A model generated the notes under the pieces. It ran no database searches. It saw only the letters and a list, made by a program, of their open reading frames with translations, and had not been told where the DNA came from. A stretch of 64,000 nucleotides of DNA, taken from positions 4,872,539 through 4,936,538 of the forward strand of contig NC_087070.1 in the NCBI RefSeq assembly GCF_963678635.1, in the 5' to 3' direction. The position numbers and the translations under genes were made by a program. Origin of the DNA: Symsagittifera roscoffensis (taxonomy: Eukaryota > Xenacoelomorpha > Acoela > Convolutidae). This document shows positions 41,200-52,129 of the stretch, one piece after another (position 1 is the first letter of the stretch; every line of letters starts with the position of its first letter).

Positions 41200-41775
41200 A
41201 TGATAGAACCATCCAAGTCACCGTGGGCGTGTGGAGTAAGGATGGCCAAAAAGAAAGGCGACCAATTGAGGTTTTGCTGTGACTTTCGGTATCTGAACTC
41301 CGTCACGGTGAAGGATGCCTATCCCATACCTAGGATTGACGAGAGCCTCTCGAAGTTAGGTGACGCGAAATTGCTTACAACTCTTGATTTAGGTTCGGCA
41401 TTCTGGCAGGTCCCGCTGAGGAAGCAAGACAGGGACAAGACAGGGTTCGCTTGCGAGTTGGGGCTGTTTCAATGGAAACGGATGCCGTTTGGTCTTTGCA
41501 ATGCCATAGCCACGTTTCAACGAATGATGGCACATGCGCTGATAGGTGTGACAAAGAAGTACGGCAATCTGATAATGTGCTATGTGGATGACGTGGTAAT
41601 AGCGACGCTCACACTAGAAGACCACATCGAGCGACTGGACGAGGTGTTTGCAAGTATAAAGAGGTCGGGGCTAAAGTGTAAACCGTCAAATGGCGAGATA
41701 CTCAAGGATTCGATAAAATACTTGGGCAGAATGGTGGACAGGCACGGCATCAGACCGGATCCAGATGCAGTGTAA
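41200..41775 (+). CDS. E2 reverse transcriptase core
   Basis: It carries SPWACGVRMAKKKGDQLRFC, then YPIPRIDESLSKLGDAKL, TTLDLGSAFWQVPL, MPFGLCNAIATFQRMM and CYVDDVVIA (YVDD at 41581-41592). It lies in the same frame as the pieces on either side, bounded by TAG 41179 and a double TAATAA at 41773-41778. Confidence 0.85.
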   Translation: MIEPSKSPWACGVRMAKKKGDQLRFCCDFRYLNSVTVKDAYPIPRIDESLSKLGDAKLLTTLDLGSAFWQVPLRKQDRDKTGFACELGLFQWKRMPFGLCNAIATFQRMMAHALIGVTKKYGNLIMCYVDDVVIATLTLEDHIERLDEVFASIKRSGLKCKPSNGEILKDSIKYLGRMVDRHGIRPDPDAV

Positions 41776-41814
41776 TAAGTTCTAACTTGGAAACCGCCAA
41801 AAACGGAACACCAG

Positions 41815-42594
41815 TTGATGAGATTCCTGGGTTTTGCGAACTACTACAGGGAATTCATCAAGTGCTATGCGGACAAGGTATACCCGATGCAACAATTAAT
41901 GAGACACAAAGGCAAAAAGTTCACATGGAACAACGCAGCAGAAGATTTATTCCAGAGAATAAAGAAAGAGTTGTGCGAGGCACCAGTGTTAGGGATGCCA
42001 ACGGAAAAAGGTATGTACGTGTTTGATACGAACGCGTCGGTAGTCGCGATTTCTGGAATTCTCCATCAAGAACAAGAATGGAACGGGAAGACAGTCTTAA
42101 GACCAATAGCGTACGGGAGCAAAGTTTTGAGTGATACTGAAATGAAGTACGGGGCGCCGAAAGCAGAGATGTTCGCGGTGGTTACTTTTGTCGAGAAATA
42201 CAGAGCATACTTAGGCAGTGAGCCATTCAAGCTGCGGGTCGACAACAGGGCACTCAGTTGGCTGAAGACGTACTCGATGGACCAGAGCTACATTGGGAGA
42301 TGGATAGTTCGCTTGGATGGGTACAACATGATAATTGAGCATAGAACAAGGGACAAACATCAGAATGCCGATAGTTTGAGTAAGAAGACGGAGTTCTACG
42401 AGAGGCAGGAACAGAGGGAGGCGGATAGGCCCGAGATTAAAGATGGCTTCTACTTCATGGACAAAGAAACGTATGACAGTCTTCCACTCACGAGATGGCT
42501 AGACAAGTCAGGCAAACCGATAGAAGATCATCCCGAATTACCAGAAGAGCCCCAAAAAAAAACAATCTTGACGAAGAAACGAGGTTACCGATAG
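41815..42594 (+). CDS. E2 RT thumb and RNase H
   Basis: 259 codons, in frame with RT apart from the double stop. It reads FLGFANYYREFIKCYADK, then DTNASVVAISGILHQEQEW, AYGSKVLSDTEMKYG and HRTRDKHQNADSLSKK. DTNAS is the RNase H first-Asp motif. It ends by frameshift at an A-run near 42555. Confidence 0.82.
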   Translation: MMRFLGFANYYREFIKCYADKVYPMQQLMRHKGKKFTWNNAAEDLFQRIKKELCEAPVLGMPTEKGMYVFDTNASVVAISGILHQEQEWNGKTVLRPIAYGSKVLSDTEMKYGAPKAEMFAVVTFVEKYRAYLGSEPFKLRVDNRALSWLKTYSMDQSYIGRWIVRLDGYNMIIEHRTRDKHQNADSLSKKTEFYERQEQREADRPEIKDGFYFMDKETYDSLPLTRWLDKSGKPIEDHPELPEEPQKKTILTKKRGYR

Positions 42595-43498
42595 AGATAA
42601 TGCTCAAGTCAAAAATCGTGAGAGAGACGCTCAAGGCAAAAGGTTATGATCTCAACCAGGTGGAAACTGGAGATACTCAGGTAGATGAAGACTTGTGGAG
42701 ATTACTTGAGAAACTGGCAGATGATAAACCCGTGAACGTAGGAAAGAGTAGGGAGGAATCGGAAGTCACGATACTGCGAAGGAGTGAGACAGTTGGCAAT
42801 GCAGACTCTCCAAGAGGAAGTGGTACTGATGGCAAAGAAGTCGTGCGGTCAAGGTTGACAAAATCCCTGATAACATACTTAAGCGGACTCAGGTTAGGAA
42901 AAAGAAATTGGCGTTTATGGAAGAAGCTGAACACCTGGGACTAGGTCAAGACTCCGGGGAGTGGTACACGTCCACGGAAGAGGAAGAAACCGGAGAAGAG
43001 AAATTGTCCGGGGAGTGTGAAGAATGGGATGAAGATTCGGAAAAGAGCAGCAATTATCAGGATAGTCTATGCATGATACTGGCAGAGGAGAAGACGAGAC
43101 ACCGCGACAGGGAGCTACAAACAGATCCCTCCTCAGGAACGTACAACTCGGATGAACAAGAAGTACAAGGCGGTGAAGAACTTGAGAAAATTATGGTATC
43201 GAGGAAACCATTTAGGGAACTATCATGCAACTCAAATGTCAGAACAAATCTGGTGCCAGAAGATGATATGAAGATCGTGAAGAGGATAATATGCGTAAAG
43301 CTGAATGATGACATCCACAACCCTGGGGAAATGAATGGACAGATCATGGCACTAAAGGAACATGTCAAAGCGAGATATAGGCTGTCGGACCTGATAAGAG
43401 CCCAAAAGAATGACAAGATGACAAGTAACCTCTCCAAATGGATCCGGACGGGGTCCAAGGAGAAAGGGGAACTCGAAGAACCAGCTACAAGATCTTGA
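42495..43498 (+). pseudogene. E2 acidic spacer between RNase H and integrase, frameshifted
   Basis: Two overlapping frames (42495-42944 and 42908-43498) together match the E1 spacer: charged, Ser/Glu-rich, ending DLIRAQKNDKMTSNLSKWI. Two SGE motifs (QDSGEW, KLSGEC) are encoded by copies of TCCGGGGAG at 42953-42964 and 43004-43017. Confidence 0.65.
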
Positions 43499-45966
43499 GC
43501 CAGTTCTACAAAGAAAAGAAAGATTTACTCTATCACACAGCTGACGGGGTGGTAGCGTGCAAGAGAAAAGACGAGGAGAAGATATTACACAAGCACAACC
43601 TCATCATATTACCACAATTGTATCAGACGGAGGTGTTATTCAGATCGCACGATCAGATGGGGCACCAGGGGATAGACAAAGTGCAACAGAGAAGACTTCA
43701 CAGGTTTGATTGGCCAGGATTGAGGAATGCTTGCGAGAGATGGGTGAATGCATGCCTGGCATGCCTGCAGGTAAAAGACCCAAGGAAGATGAAGTTCCCA
43801 CTCAAGTCCGTTAAGAGCTCAGAGTTTAACGAGGTGGTGCAGATAGACCATCAAAAGATCTGCATGACGGAGTCGGGATATAATCAGATACTGGTTATAA
43901 TAGATCACTTCACAAAGTTGGCAGAAGCAGTTCCGTGTCAGACAGCCTCAGCAGAGGAGACTTGTGACCACCTGATAACGCATTGGATATCACGATATGG
44001 TTTTCCAATGACTTTTCAGTCAGACAACGGCAAAGCCTTTGTGGGGGACTTGACAAAAGAATTGATGAAGAGGTCACACATTGCTCAAGCACACTCGACA
44101 ACCTACCATCCTCAGACCAATGGGCTGGTAGAGAGACAGAATAGAACGTTGGTGAATATGTTTAGGGTATACTGCTCAAGATACATGACGGACTGGGATA
44201 AATATCTTCCGCAAGTCGCAGGGGCCTACAACAGTACGCAACGCTCAACAACGGGCATCAGTCCTTTCATGATGTTGACGGGCAGTGAGAGAGCAATGCC
44301 CCTGACATTCTTTTACCCGGAATACGAAGGGAAGAGGACGTCGCCTCAAGTTTACGTGAAAGAAGCGATTAAGAGACAGCAGGAACTAAACGAGCTCTGC
44401 AGGAGGAACAATGCGCAAGCACAATTGAGACAGCGCAAGAAATATGACGAAAAGATATTACAGGCGAAGCCATATGAAGTGGGCCAGTACGTGTGGGTCT
44501 TCCAGGATATCATACCGCCCAAAGGGACAAAGAAACTACTTAAGAAATGGAGAGGACCATTCATGATAACGGAAGTACATCAACAAGGAAAGTTCTACCG
44601 CTTGAGTACGGGGCGAGCAGCACATTATGAAAATCTGAAGCCTCACGTCCCATCCCCAGACGACTGGTGTATACCACAGGACATGGAGGGACTTGAGTAC
44701 CTACTGGTGGAGCCAGCGTGTGAAGTGAACGAAAAAGGCACCAGAGAGAAGAATGATGGCAACAAGAACTTGAGTTTGGATGACAATGAAAAGATAGAAG
44801 CGGACTCTGAGGCAGAATCTTTTGTGGAAGAAGACTGGAACGATCCGGAGCAGGGTGAGGTGCCGAAGTGGACAGAACCAGACTTACCAATACCAGAGGG
44901 GACTAGGAGTGGCAATCGCAAACGGACAGGCATGAGGTACAACAGGTACGGAGATGATTTCTTGATTGATAAGATACAGCCCGATGACCTAAGCAAAGAG
45001 CTACTAAGTGTTGGCGAACTGGCAGCCGATGATGAATGGCAAATTATCAATGATTATGAACACTACCCACAGGAAGACAACTCGACACCAGAACGAGAGA
45101 CAGATTTGGAACAGAGCGAGATAGAGAGGAGGGAGAATACGAACTTGAGGATATTAGAATGGATGCGCGATGTCAAGAACGGAAGCGGCGAAGGACGAAG
45201 CATCCAACAAGTTGACGTATCAGCGGGAAAGCACATGAAAACGGAGGATCCCCTCTTCGGCTGGACAGGAACAGACAGGCCGCTCGAGATTCCACCAGAT
45301 AATTTAGACCCAGCACCATCGACGGGGACGTCGATAAATATTTTTGTCCGGGGAGTGGGGGTAGGACCTACCCACACCGAAAATTTGATGATAAAGAAAC
45401 TCAGGGAAGTGAGAGAAACGAGCGGACTGGAACTGGATGGGGAGGAGGCTGAGCCTACCATAGGACGGAATTTCAAAACGAAGTTTGAAATACCCAACGA
45501 ATACTCGGAGAACATCCTGATAACGGATAGCGACTTCATTCTGTCAGGCAGGACTAGCGCAATCTGTATTACGGCGGACATGAGTTTCAAATCAAGACTG
45601 GAGGCCGACTTCAAGAGAGAGTACCAGAACGTGGAGTTTCTGTTTAGACAGAGAGAGAGACCGGGGCTGGGGGGAATGGCTGCGCTTCCACCATCAGTAG
45701 CACAAGTCCCAGGCAAATACCTGTGTTTCTTAGTGACAAGGGTCAGTGAGAGGAATACGATCGATCCTGAACACGTGATGTTGGCACTAACGAGACTGCG
45801 GGACTTCATGATCGAAAGAAAAAAAACGGAGGTCTCAATGCCGGTCTATGACCCGAACAGGGGCAAGCTGAGCCCAAGGGAACTATATGCTATCCTACAC
45901 GTGGTCTTCGCAGAAACGGAGATAATGGTACATCTGCACAAGAAATACTACCTGAGTATCGCCTAA
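43438..45966 (+). CDS. E2 integrase with C-terminal macro-like domain
   Basis: 842 codons. The zinc domain has H71, H76, C106 and C109. The catalytic triad is D137 (QIDHQ), D196 (FQSDNG) and E232 (GLVERQ), with 35 residues between the last two. KKWRGPFMITEVHQ is the GPY/F module (about residues 365-380). After an acidic linker comes the terminal domain of about 200 residues: ILITDSDFILSGRTSAICIT, then GKYLCFLVT, LALTRLRDF and PVYDPNRGKLSPRELYA, resembling a macro (ADP-ribose-binding) fold. An internal polypurine tract lies at 45343-45360. Confidence 0.85.
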   Translation: MDPDGVQGERGTRRTSYKILSQFYKEKKDLLYHTADGVVACKRKDEEKILHKHNLIILPQLYQTEVLFRSHDQMGHQGIDKVQQRRLHRFDWPGLRNACERWVNACLACLQVKDPRKMKFPLKSVKSSEFNEVVQIDHQKICMTESGYNQILVIIDHFTKLAEAVPCQTASAEETCDHLITHWISRYGFPMTFQSDNGKAFVGDLTKELMKRSHIAQAHSTTYHPQTNGLVERQNRTLVNMFRVYCSRYMTDWDKYLPQVAGAYNSTQRSTTGISPFMMLTGSERAMPLTFFYPEYEGKRTSPQVYVKEAIKRQQELNELCRRNNAQAQLRQRKKYDEKILQAKPYEVGQYVWVFQDIIPPKGTKKLLKKWRGPFMITEVHQQGKFYRLSTGRAAHYENLKPHVPSPDDWCIPQDMEGLEYLLVEPACEVNEKGTREKNDGNKNLSLDDNEKIEADSEAESFVEEDWNDPEQGEVPKWTEPDLPIPEGTRSGNRKRTGMRYNRYGDDFLIDKIQPDDLSKELLSVGELAADDEWQIINDYEHYPQEDNSTPERETDLEQSEIERRENTNLRILEWMRDVKNGSGEGRSIQQVDVSAGKHMKTEDPLFGWTGTDRPLEIPPDNLDPAPSTGTSINIFVRGVGVGPTHTENLMIKKLREVRETSGLELDGEEAEPTIGRNFKTKFEIPNEYSENILITDSDFILSGRTSAICITADMSFKSRLEADFKREYQNVEFLFRQRERPGLGGMAALPPSVAQVPGKYLCFLVTRVSERNTIDPEHVMLALTRLRDFMIERKKTEVSMPVYDPNRGKLSPRELYAILHVVFAETEIMVHLHKKYYLSIA
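45343..45360 (+). promoter_or_regulatory. E2 internal (central) polypurine tract
   Basis: TTTGTCCGGGGAGTGGGG repeats the core of the 3' tract at 55707-55718, and the equivalent site exists in E1 (23129-23111). By analogy with lentiviral and Ty1 central tracts it could prime a second plus strand; this is inferred. Confidence 0.5.
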
Positions 45967-46451
45967 GTCAGGTGCATGGGGGCCTTGAGTTGGGCATGAA
46001 GGGGTCTCAAATTAGGTGTTGGGGTACGGAACAGGTAAAAGGATCTTAAAAGTGATTGGCATGACATTTAAATTTTAAATGATTGATGGTGCTAAAACAT
46101 AAAATGAATCTGCATGCTCTTAGAAAACTTCCAATTGAAATATTTTAATAGAACGAAAAGGATAAGGTTTTAACTATAATGGCCGGGGGGTTTTAGGTTA
46201 GGAACATAGCATGTCAGTTTAAAGATCAGGTTTTATTTTCAGATTGATTTGGTAAAAACAAATTGACTACCCAACTATACTCAACTGAAAGAAAAAGAAG
46301 GTCTTGAACGAACCCACAGTCAAACAACACTTGAAGAAATTAATTCTCAAGCACTCAAGTTGGTACGTTAATTTTCAAGTTGGTACGGTAATTCTCAAGT
46401 GGTACGGTAATTCTCAAGTGGTACGGTAATTCTCAAGATCATCCAGAAAAA
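45967..46451 (+). other. E2 pol-ORF2 gap
   Basis: Non-coding, 485 bp. It ends in a short tandem repeat of GTACGGTAATTCTCAAG-like units (about 46360-46437) immediately before the ORF2 ATG. Confidence 0.6.
46360..46437 (+). repeat. Short tandem repeat upstream of ORF2
   Basis: Four units of TGGTACGGTAATTCTCAAG and variants (17-19 bp) stop 15 bp before ATG 46452. Confidence 0.7.
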
Positions 46452-49403
46452 ATGGCAGATCGATTTTGGAAGTCCATACCCGCGGCTCTGAAGAGGCCCA
46501 CGCTTGATGAGCTATACAGACGCCTGAGGGATCTGGATTACACCCAAGTGGATGAGAGAATGGCGGTGATGCTGATCGCTATCCTCCAATTGGAGCAGGG
46601 AGAATGCCGGGAGTCTGCAACAGAAGCGGTTCTAATGGTCGGCTACACCACTGATGGAATATCCAACCAGGAGCAAACCAGATGGCTGTCCTGAAATGTG
46701 GATGGAGGAATGAGGGGATTCGACTTGGCGAGGAATCCTGGCTTGAGCAATAACAACGAGTATGGCGCAGGGGAGTTCCCACTACCAATCAGACCATCAG
46801 CAAGATCAGCGGGCCAGAGCCCATGTAAGACACCATCTATGACGCGAGCGCAACAAACGGAAGAGGCGTATCCGGACCTCAGTAGTCTGAAAAGAGAACT
46901 TGACAGGACACAGAGGGAGAAGAACAAGGCGAACCTCGACCGAGATCAAGCGAAGCTCGAGAGAGATCAGGCGAATCTGGAGAGAGATCAGGCGGTCATC
47001 GACCAAGCGCGGAGGGACCAAGCGCGGAGGGAACTTGATATGCTGAAGGCCGAGCACCAGCAAGAACAAAGGGTGCGAGAGAAAGCCGCGAATTGTGAAC
47101 AGCTGAAGTCGGAACTTGAAAGAATCCAGCAGCGACAGCGCGAGCTCGACATGCAAAAGGGAGCCAGGCCCAAGGAGCGAATGGCCGCCGGTTCGAGACC
47201 AGAGTCACGTATGGAGGTGGATGAAGCTCCCAGATCGAAGGGACGGTTTAACCTTGACCGCGCGGCTCAGGAACATATGAACGAGGGGTTGGAGGTATGG
47301 ATACCGACTGAGTCAACGTCATCCCTGCGTGGCCTAGAGACACAACCGCTACGCCCATTGATGGACGTCGCACTGCCCGGGTATACTCCGAGGTCAACCC
47401 CGAGCAGCAGTCAGGTGAGCGGCAGCTCGTCACGTCTGAAAGAATTGAACGAGAGACTACAACTAAGAAATCGTGAGAGTCCAGCAAGAGTGGAGCTACC
47501 CCCGACTTGGAGGGAGCAACCGATCAGGAGTGTGGTAATCTCAATTTACAAGAAGAACACGGAGGGCAGGTACCACAGGCACAATCGCATGGATTGGAGC
47601 ACAGCACAAAGAGTCACGAGGGATTGCTTCCATGACGCGGCTTGGGTCGAATACCACACGCAGCCACGTGTACCAGAGGGTGCGGTCCACCTAATCATAG
47701 GAGACAGCCTGCTGCGGGTGCTGACCCGGATTCAATCGCATTGGCAGACTGGGAACTTGAGTTTTGCTGGAGCTGAGATGCCACAGATATTGGCATCACT
47801 TGAGATGCTGGGGATGGCAAGAGTATACACGGTGACTCTAATGATCGGGACTAATGACGTGTCCAGGGGGGAGTCAAGGAAGGTTATGAGGCTACATGAC
47901 AAGATGAGCTGCATCCTTGAGGAGTTGCGGATTCAAATGGATCCTGCCATACTCACAGTGTGTACCGTTCCCTACAATATGAAGGCTGACCAACACGCGA
48001 TGGAAATGATTACGAAGGTACGAAACCTGAACGAAGTAATCAGGCAAATACATCAAAGGAGTGTCCTTCCCGTGGGATTGCTGGATGTGGCCGAGCAGAT
48101 GGAGCGAGTTGTCTTCCCCGACAATGCATCCTCAGACGGAATTCATTTTGATAGGCCTAGGGGAGTGGAATGGTTGAATGACGTTTTCCAAAGGCACATA
48201 AGCGCGTTGGAGGCAGAATTGCTGGAGACGGCCCAATTCACATTCGGACCACCTCCAAATCCACCTTTCCTCGCCTCAAGAACACTATCCAGTCGCCTGG
48301 GGGCAAGGGCCGATTCTAGAGACAGCACGAGGACCAGATTACTAGGTGCCGCACCGATGGTGGCCGAGGAAGCAACGTCATCAACATCCCAGAGTTCGGT
48401 AGTGTCCTCGGTGGTAGTGCTGGAGAGCAAGATGGTGGAGAGACCGGCGGAGAGAAGCCGGTCTAGATATCTGGAGAAGGGAAAAGAGCTGGATTTGGAA
48501 GACCTGGAATGCAGACAAGAGTTGGCGGAAGCTCTGGGCCTCGAGCGCGTGTCACATGAGGACTTCAGTAGACACCAGTGCGTGGACTGGTTGAAGGCTC
48601 ACGAGACGCATTTCTCAAGAGCGAGAATAATGGAGACGGCTGATCTGACTGGGATTCCCACAAGATCAGTCATGGGACCTATCAATTACGGACCTCTCAA
48701 GTTGCTGGGGAGTCCGGGACTCATAGTGGAGCCCCCTAAGCATCGAACGAGCATAGCCAGAATCAAATTGGCAACTCCAGCGCAGTTGAGGGTGGTGGTC
48801 AAACTATTGGATCCAAGAGAAATGGAACTGCCAGACGCCGCTTATGAAGGTACGAGATTGGCGGACGACCCTAGATATGGAAAACCCTGCGGGAACGCCC
48901 AATTGGCCAAGACTTTGGCAGTTTACGACAGAGCAGACCCAGCTGCCGCAAGGGTGATCATCGTAGCGGGATCGGACTTCGAGGGAACGTCTCCCAAGTT
49001 GTTCTGGCCGGAGACTTTGATATACTCGCTGCCAGGGACTGAGTTGAACCAAATGTTAACCCTGGTGGTCGCGATAAAATCGGAGATGCCCTGCGAGCCC
49101 GAGCTACTACTGTTTGCGGGAATGAATGACCACCTGCATGCGACTGGGTTTCTTGAGCAATTCAAGGGCGATGAGCCGGCGCCGAAGAGAATCTGGGAAT
49201 CTATCCAGACGTTATTTACAGCAATGAATGAGGTGCAGGAGAACGTCGCCTCACGATTTGGATCTAAGACAAGAGTGGTGTTCACGACGGCCCCCGGGTA
49301 CGCGAGCATGCCTCCCGCTCTGCAGTTTGTGTATGCGGTTTTTATCTTAATAGCCGTGGGGAATACATGGCGGATCCCGATGGCAGCCCCAATTGAGATT
49401 TGA
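46452..49403 (+). CDS. E2 ORF2, N-terminal part: two SGNH/GDSL-hydrolase-like domains
   Basis: ATG 46452; an in-frame TGA at 46692-46694 splits an 80-codon start from a 901-codon frame, which I read as one broken ORF. The 901-codon part begins with a Glu/Arg-rich coiled coil (about residues 55-160). The first SGNH-like domain has IIGDSLLR (GDS 335-337, nucleophile S337), MIGTNDVS (GTND 384-387) and SDGIHFD (D480, H483), which are blocks I, III and V of the family. A second degenerate SGNH-like unit has VAGSDFEG and LLFAGMNDHLH. SGNH enzymes are usually esterases; the substrate is unknown. E1 lacks this region. Confidence 0.75.
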
Positions 49404-51075
49404 ACCGACGAACTTGAGGCTTCGCAAGTCAGAACTGGCGGCAGCGTGGGCGGATGTGTCCCATGCGTTGAGGGGCTTCTATGAGTTAGCAGATATCATC
49501 ATTGTATTGGACGAGGTCCTCTTGCTAGAGATATCGAACTTCGCCAGACAACTCAAGTTCAGTCCGGCTATAGGGGACGACCACCCAATAATAAATCACT
49601 TGACGGCCAGCTTGTGGTTTCGAAGCATGGACTTGACTATCACGAGCTCCACCAGTAAGTCGAGGGGACCAAGTAATGAAAGAAAGAATCTGGCTGCAAC
49701 AGAGAAGCAACTGGAATCGATGGTGTATCGACTGACGCAAGAGAGAGGCAGGTGGCCGTTCCTGACACCAAGGCTGGAAAACGCCACAGAGAAGACAAAG
49801 GAGAATGACCCACCTCTTGTGAAGCAAATCTGGAGTTTTCTTGAAGAGCAGTTGGAATTGGCCGAGAGTAGGGAGATGATCGAAGGATTCTGGAGGGAGC
49901 ACGCAAAGGGCGAGCTGAAGACGAGAAGAGATCACGAGATTCTCAAGTTCTTGAGTCGTTGTTGGGGGAAGGAGTTCATGGCTGGAGTGTTTGGCGCAAA
50001 GGAGACCATTTTTGGAGCCTTTGTACAAGAAATACTTAGCATACCCATCAGCCTGTTGTTGGCACTGTACCTAGTTTATCCGAGGTACCTATTCAATATG
50101 GGTCCAGCGTATATGTTCAGTCGGGGTGTGGAAACACTCCGGATTGACGGGTATCTGGCACTGGTGCTCCTGACCCATGGTGAACTGGTGTCATTTCATC
50201 GACTAACGAAATATGGGGAGCCCCTGGCGATGGGGAAAACCCACTCGAGCATTGACACCTAATCATATAAATGTGCTGCGGGGCTAAAGACGCTGCTAGT
50301 GGAGTACCTTGTGATGCAGAATCGACATATGACTGGTGAGGAAAAGAATCCGAAGACGAAAGATGAATGGAGGAAAGTGAATGGTGGCATGCCTCTGTTG
50401 ACAGACCGGTGCCTGGCGATGAGATCGGACCCAATGGGGATAATCCGGGGACTGGAGGAGGTCGTAACCTGCATTTATGGACCGGCTGTAACATACGCGT
50501 TTCCAGATCCTCTAGTGACGGCTTACCGCAACTCCGTGACACACTTGAGCCTCATAAGTGTGCTGGATGGGACGGCGCTCAACTGGTGTCAGCAAGAGGT
50601 GCTGAGGGCGCAAATGAGTAACACGGTACTCTTCGGGAAAGTGAAGGATCCAGATTTGATGGTATACAATTTCCGAGGGCAGCTGCAGTGCAGGATGGGA
50701 GGGAAACGTGAAGGCCCAATCGAAAATTATCCCAAGTTCTGGAACTTGAACCCCCTGACGGCGAGTGGACAAGAGATCTTGAGGATTCCCGCGTGGAAGA
50801 AGAGCTTCGAGTTGGTGAAAAGTGAGCTAGAGGCAATACTGGAGAAGGAAAACTTGCCAACAACCATTCCCGAGTTCCCAACGGTCAGTAGAATGACCCT
50901 GAGAATGAACAGTTCCCTGGTGGTCCCATCCCTGTTCGCGAGAGCAGCGGCGGAGAGGCAGCAAAGGGAATTCACCGATGGCTGGGATCCCCTATTCATC
51001 GGCTACACTGCAGCGGTCTATTTTCACACCTGTGATATAAAAAAAACTCTTGGACGACTCAAGCGAAGAAGATGA
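49393..51075 (+). CDS. E2 ORF2, middle part
   Basis: Two pieces in one frame (49393-50262 and 50299-51075), separated by TAA 50260-50262. The frame is shifted from the preceding SGNH part. It contains SELAAAWADVSHALRGF, then DDHPIINHLTASLWFRSMD, GPSNERKNLAATEKQLES and WPFLTPRLENA, then hydrophobic ISIPISLLLALYLVYPRYLF, a possible membrane segment. No known family was assigned. Confidence 0.65.
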
Positions 51076-51998
51076 GAGGCTCATTGCCCCCAAAATTCGA
51101 GATGCAAGAGATGTTGAGAAAGCTTGAGCAGGCGGGTTTGGAGAACATGTTGCCGGTGTGGGACGATGGCAGGATGATTGTGGAAGAAGGACACATTGCA
51201 CTTAAAGACGAAATGAAGTTTGCCACGAGCAAATACCGGGCACCTTACGGACTGGAACAGGTGGATATGAGACAGGAAGGAAAGGAGCTGGATGTAGCAG
51301 ACCCGTTGTATGTGGCTCTGACAGAATACAAGAAACCGGGTACAACGACACCATCACCCCTGTCGGTGGGCACCCCTGGAGATAAAAGAAACGGCCCTGT
51401 AGAAGATCGGTTCAGGAGGATACTTGAGAGAAGGATAGTCGATTCAGGAGAAGAAAGCATGGATGAGACTCTCAGCGAGGCAGGAGAGGAGATGAAAGTG
51501 GGGAACACGCCTGAACCAAAACCAGCAGAGGAGGAATTCACCACTCAAGAACTGTTGAAGGATCTGAGCGGAGAATATTGGGCAGACACTGCCACGCCAC
51601 CTCTGACCTCATCTCCCCGCAAGAATCTAGAGTTGCCACTGACGAGCGAGACTTCCAATATGGAAATGATACTCTTGAGTGCAGAAGAAAGGGAAAAGAA
51701 TACCTTCGAGGGAAACAAGACCATGTTCCTAGGGACTCTAGATGAGAACGCTTGGCGAGAATTCTTGAGAGAGTTTAATCGAGAAGTGAATAGCGAGATC
51801 ACACTAGACGATTTCAAAGAAGAACTGTGGGACACGGTGGTGAAGTTCGGAGAACCTGTCCTGATGGGGGCAGGTCTGGAGGAAAAGGCAAGAGGAGAGC
51901 TGCTGAGCAAGATGGTCGAGTTGAGAAAGGCGCCACTGAAGACCAAAGAAGACGAATGTAAAGACAGCTCTACTCTGAAACAAAAAACTGTCAATTAA
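51072..51998 (+). CDS. E2 ORF2, C-terminal acidic part
   Basis: 308 codons, charged and Ser/Thr/Pro-rich (for example VDSGEESMDETLSEAGEEMK). It joins the previous piece through a frameshift near 51060 and ends TVN-stop. No domain was recognised. It may be a disordered tail. Confidence 0.55.
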   Translation: MRGSLPPKFEMQEMLRKLEQAGLENMLPVWDDGRMIVEEGHIALKDEMKFATSKYRAPYGLEQVDMRQEGKELDVADPLYVALTEYKKPGTTTPSPLSVGTPGDKRNGPVEDRFRRILERRIVDSGEESMDETLSEAGEEMKVGNTPEPKPAEEEFTTQELLKDLSGEYWADTATPPLTSSPRKNLELPLTSETSNMEMILLSAEEREKNTFEGNKTMFLGTLDENAWREFLREFNREVNSEITLDDFKEELWDTVVKFGEPVLMGAGLEEKARGELLSKMVELRKAPLKTKEDECKDSSTLKQKTVN

Positions 51999-52129
51999 AT
52001 AATTGAAAGTGTAAGGGGGGATAAGGTCGAAACTAGTAATATAATTAAAAGTACTAATATCCTTAAGGCTCGAGCAGGGGGAAAGCAAGAGTTGAAGGGT
52101 TGGATGGAGACAAAGAGGTCGAATCAGTG

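Noticed and set aside
41173-41781. Programmed stop-codon read-through at TAG 41179 and TAATAA 41773
   Set aside because: E1 has sense codons there, and E2 has many other lesions. Decay is sufficient.
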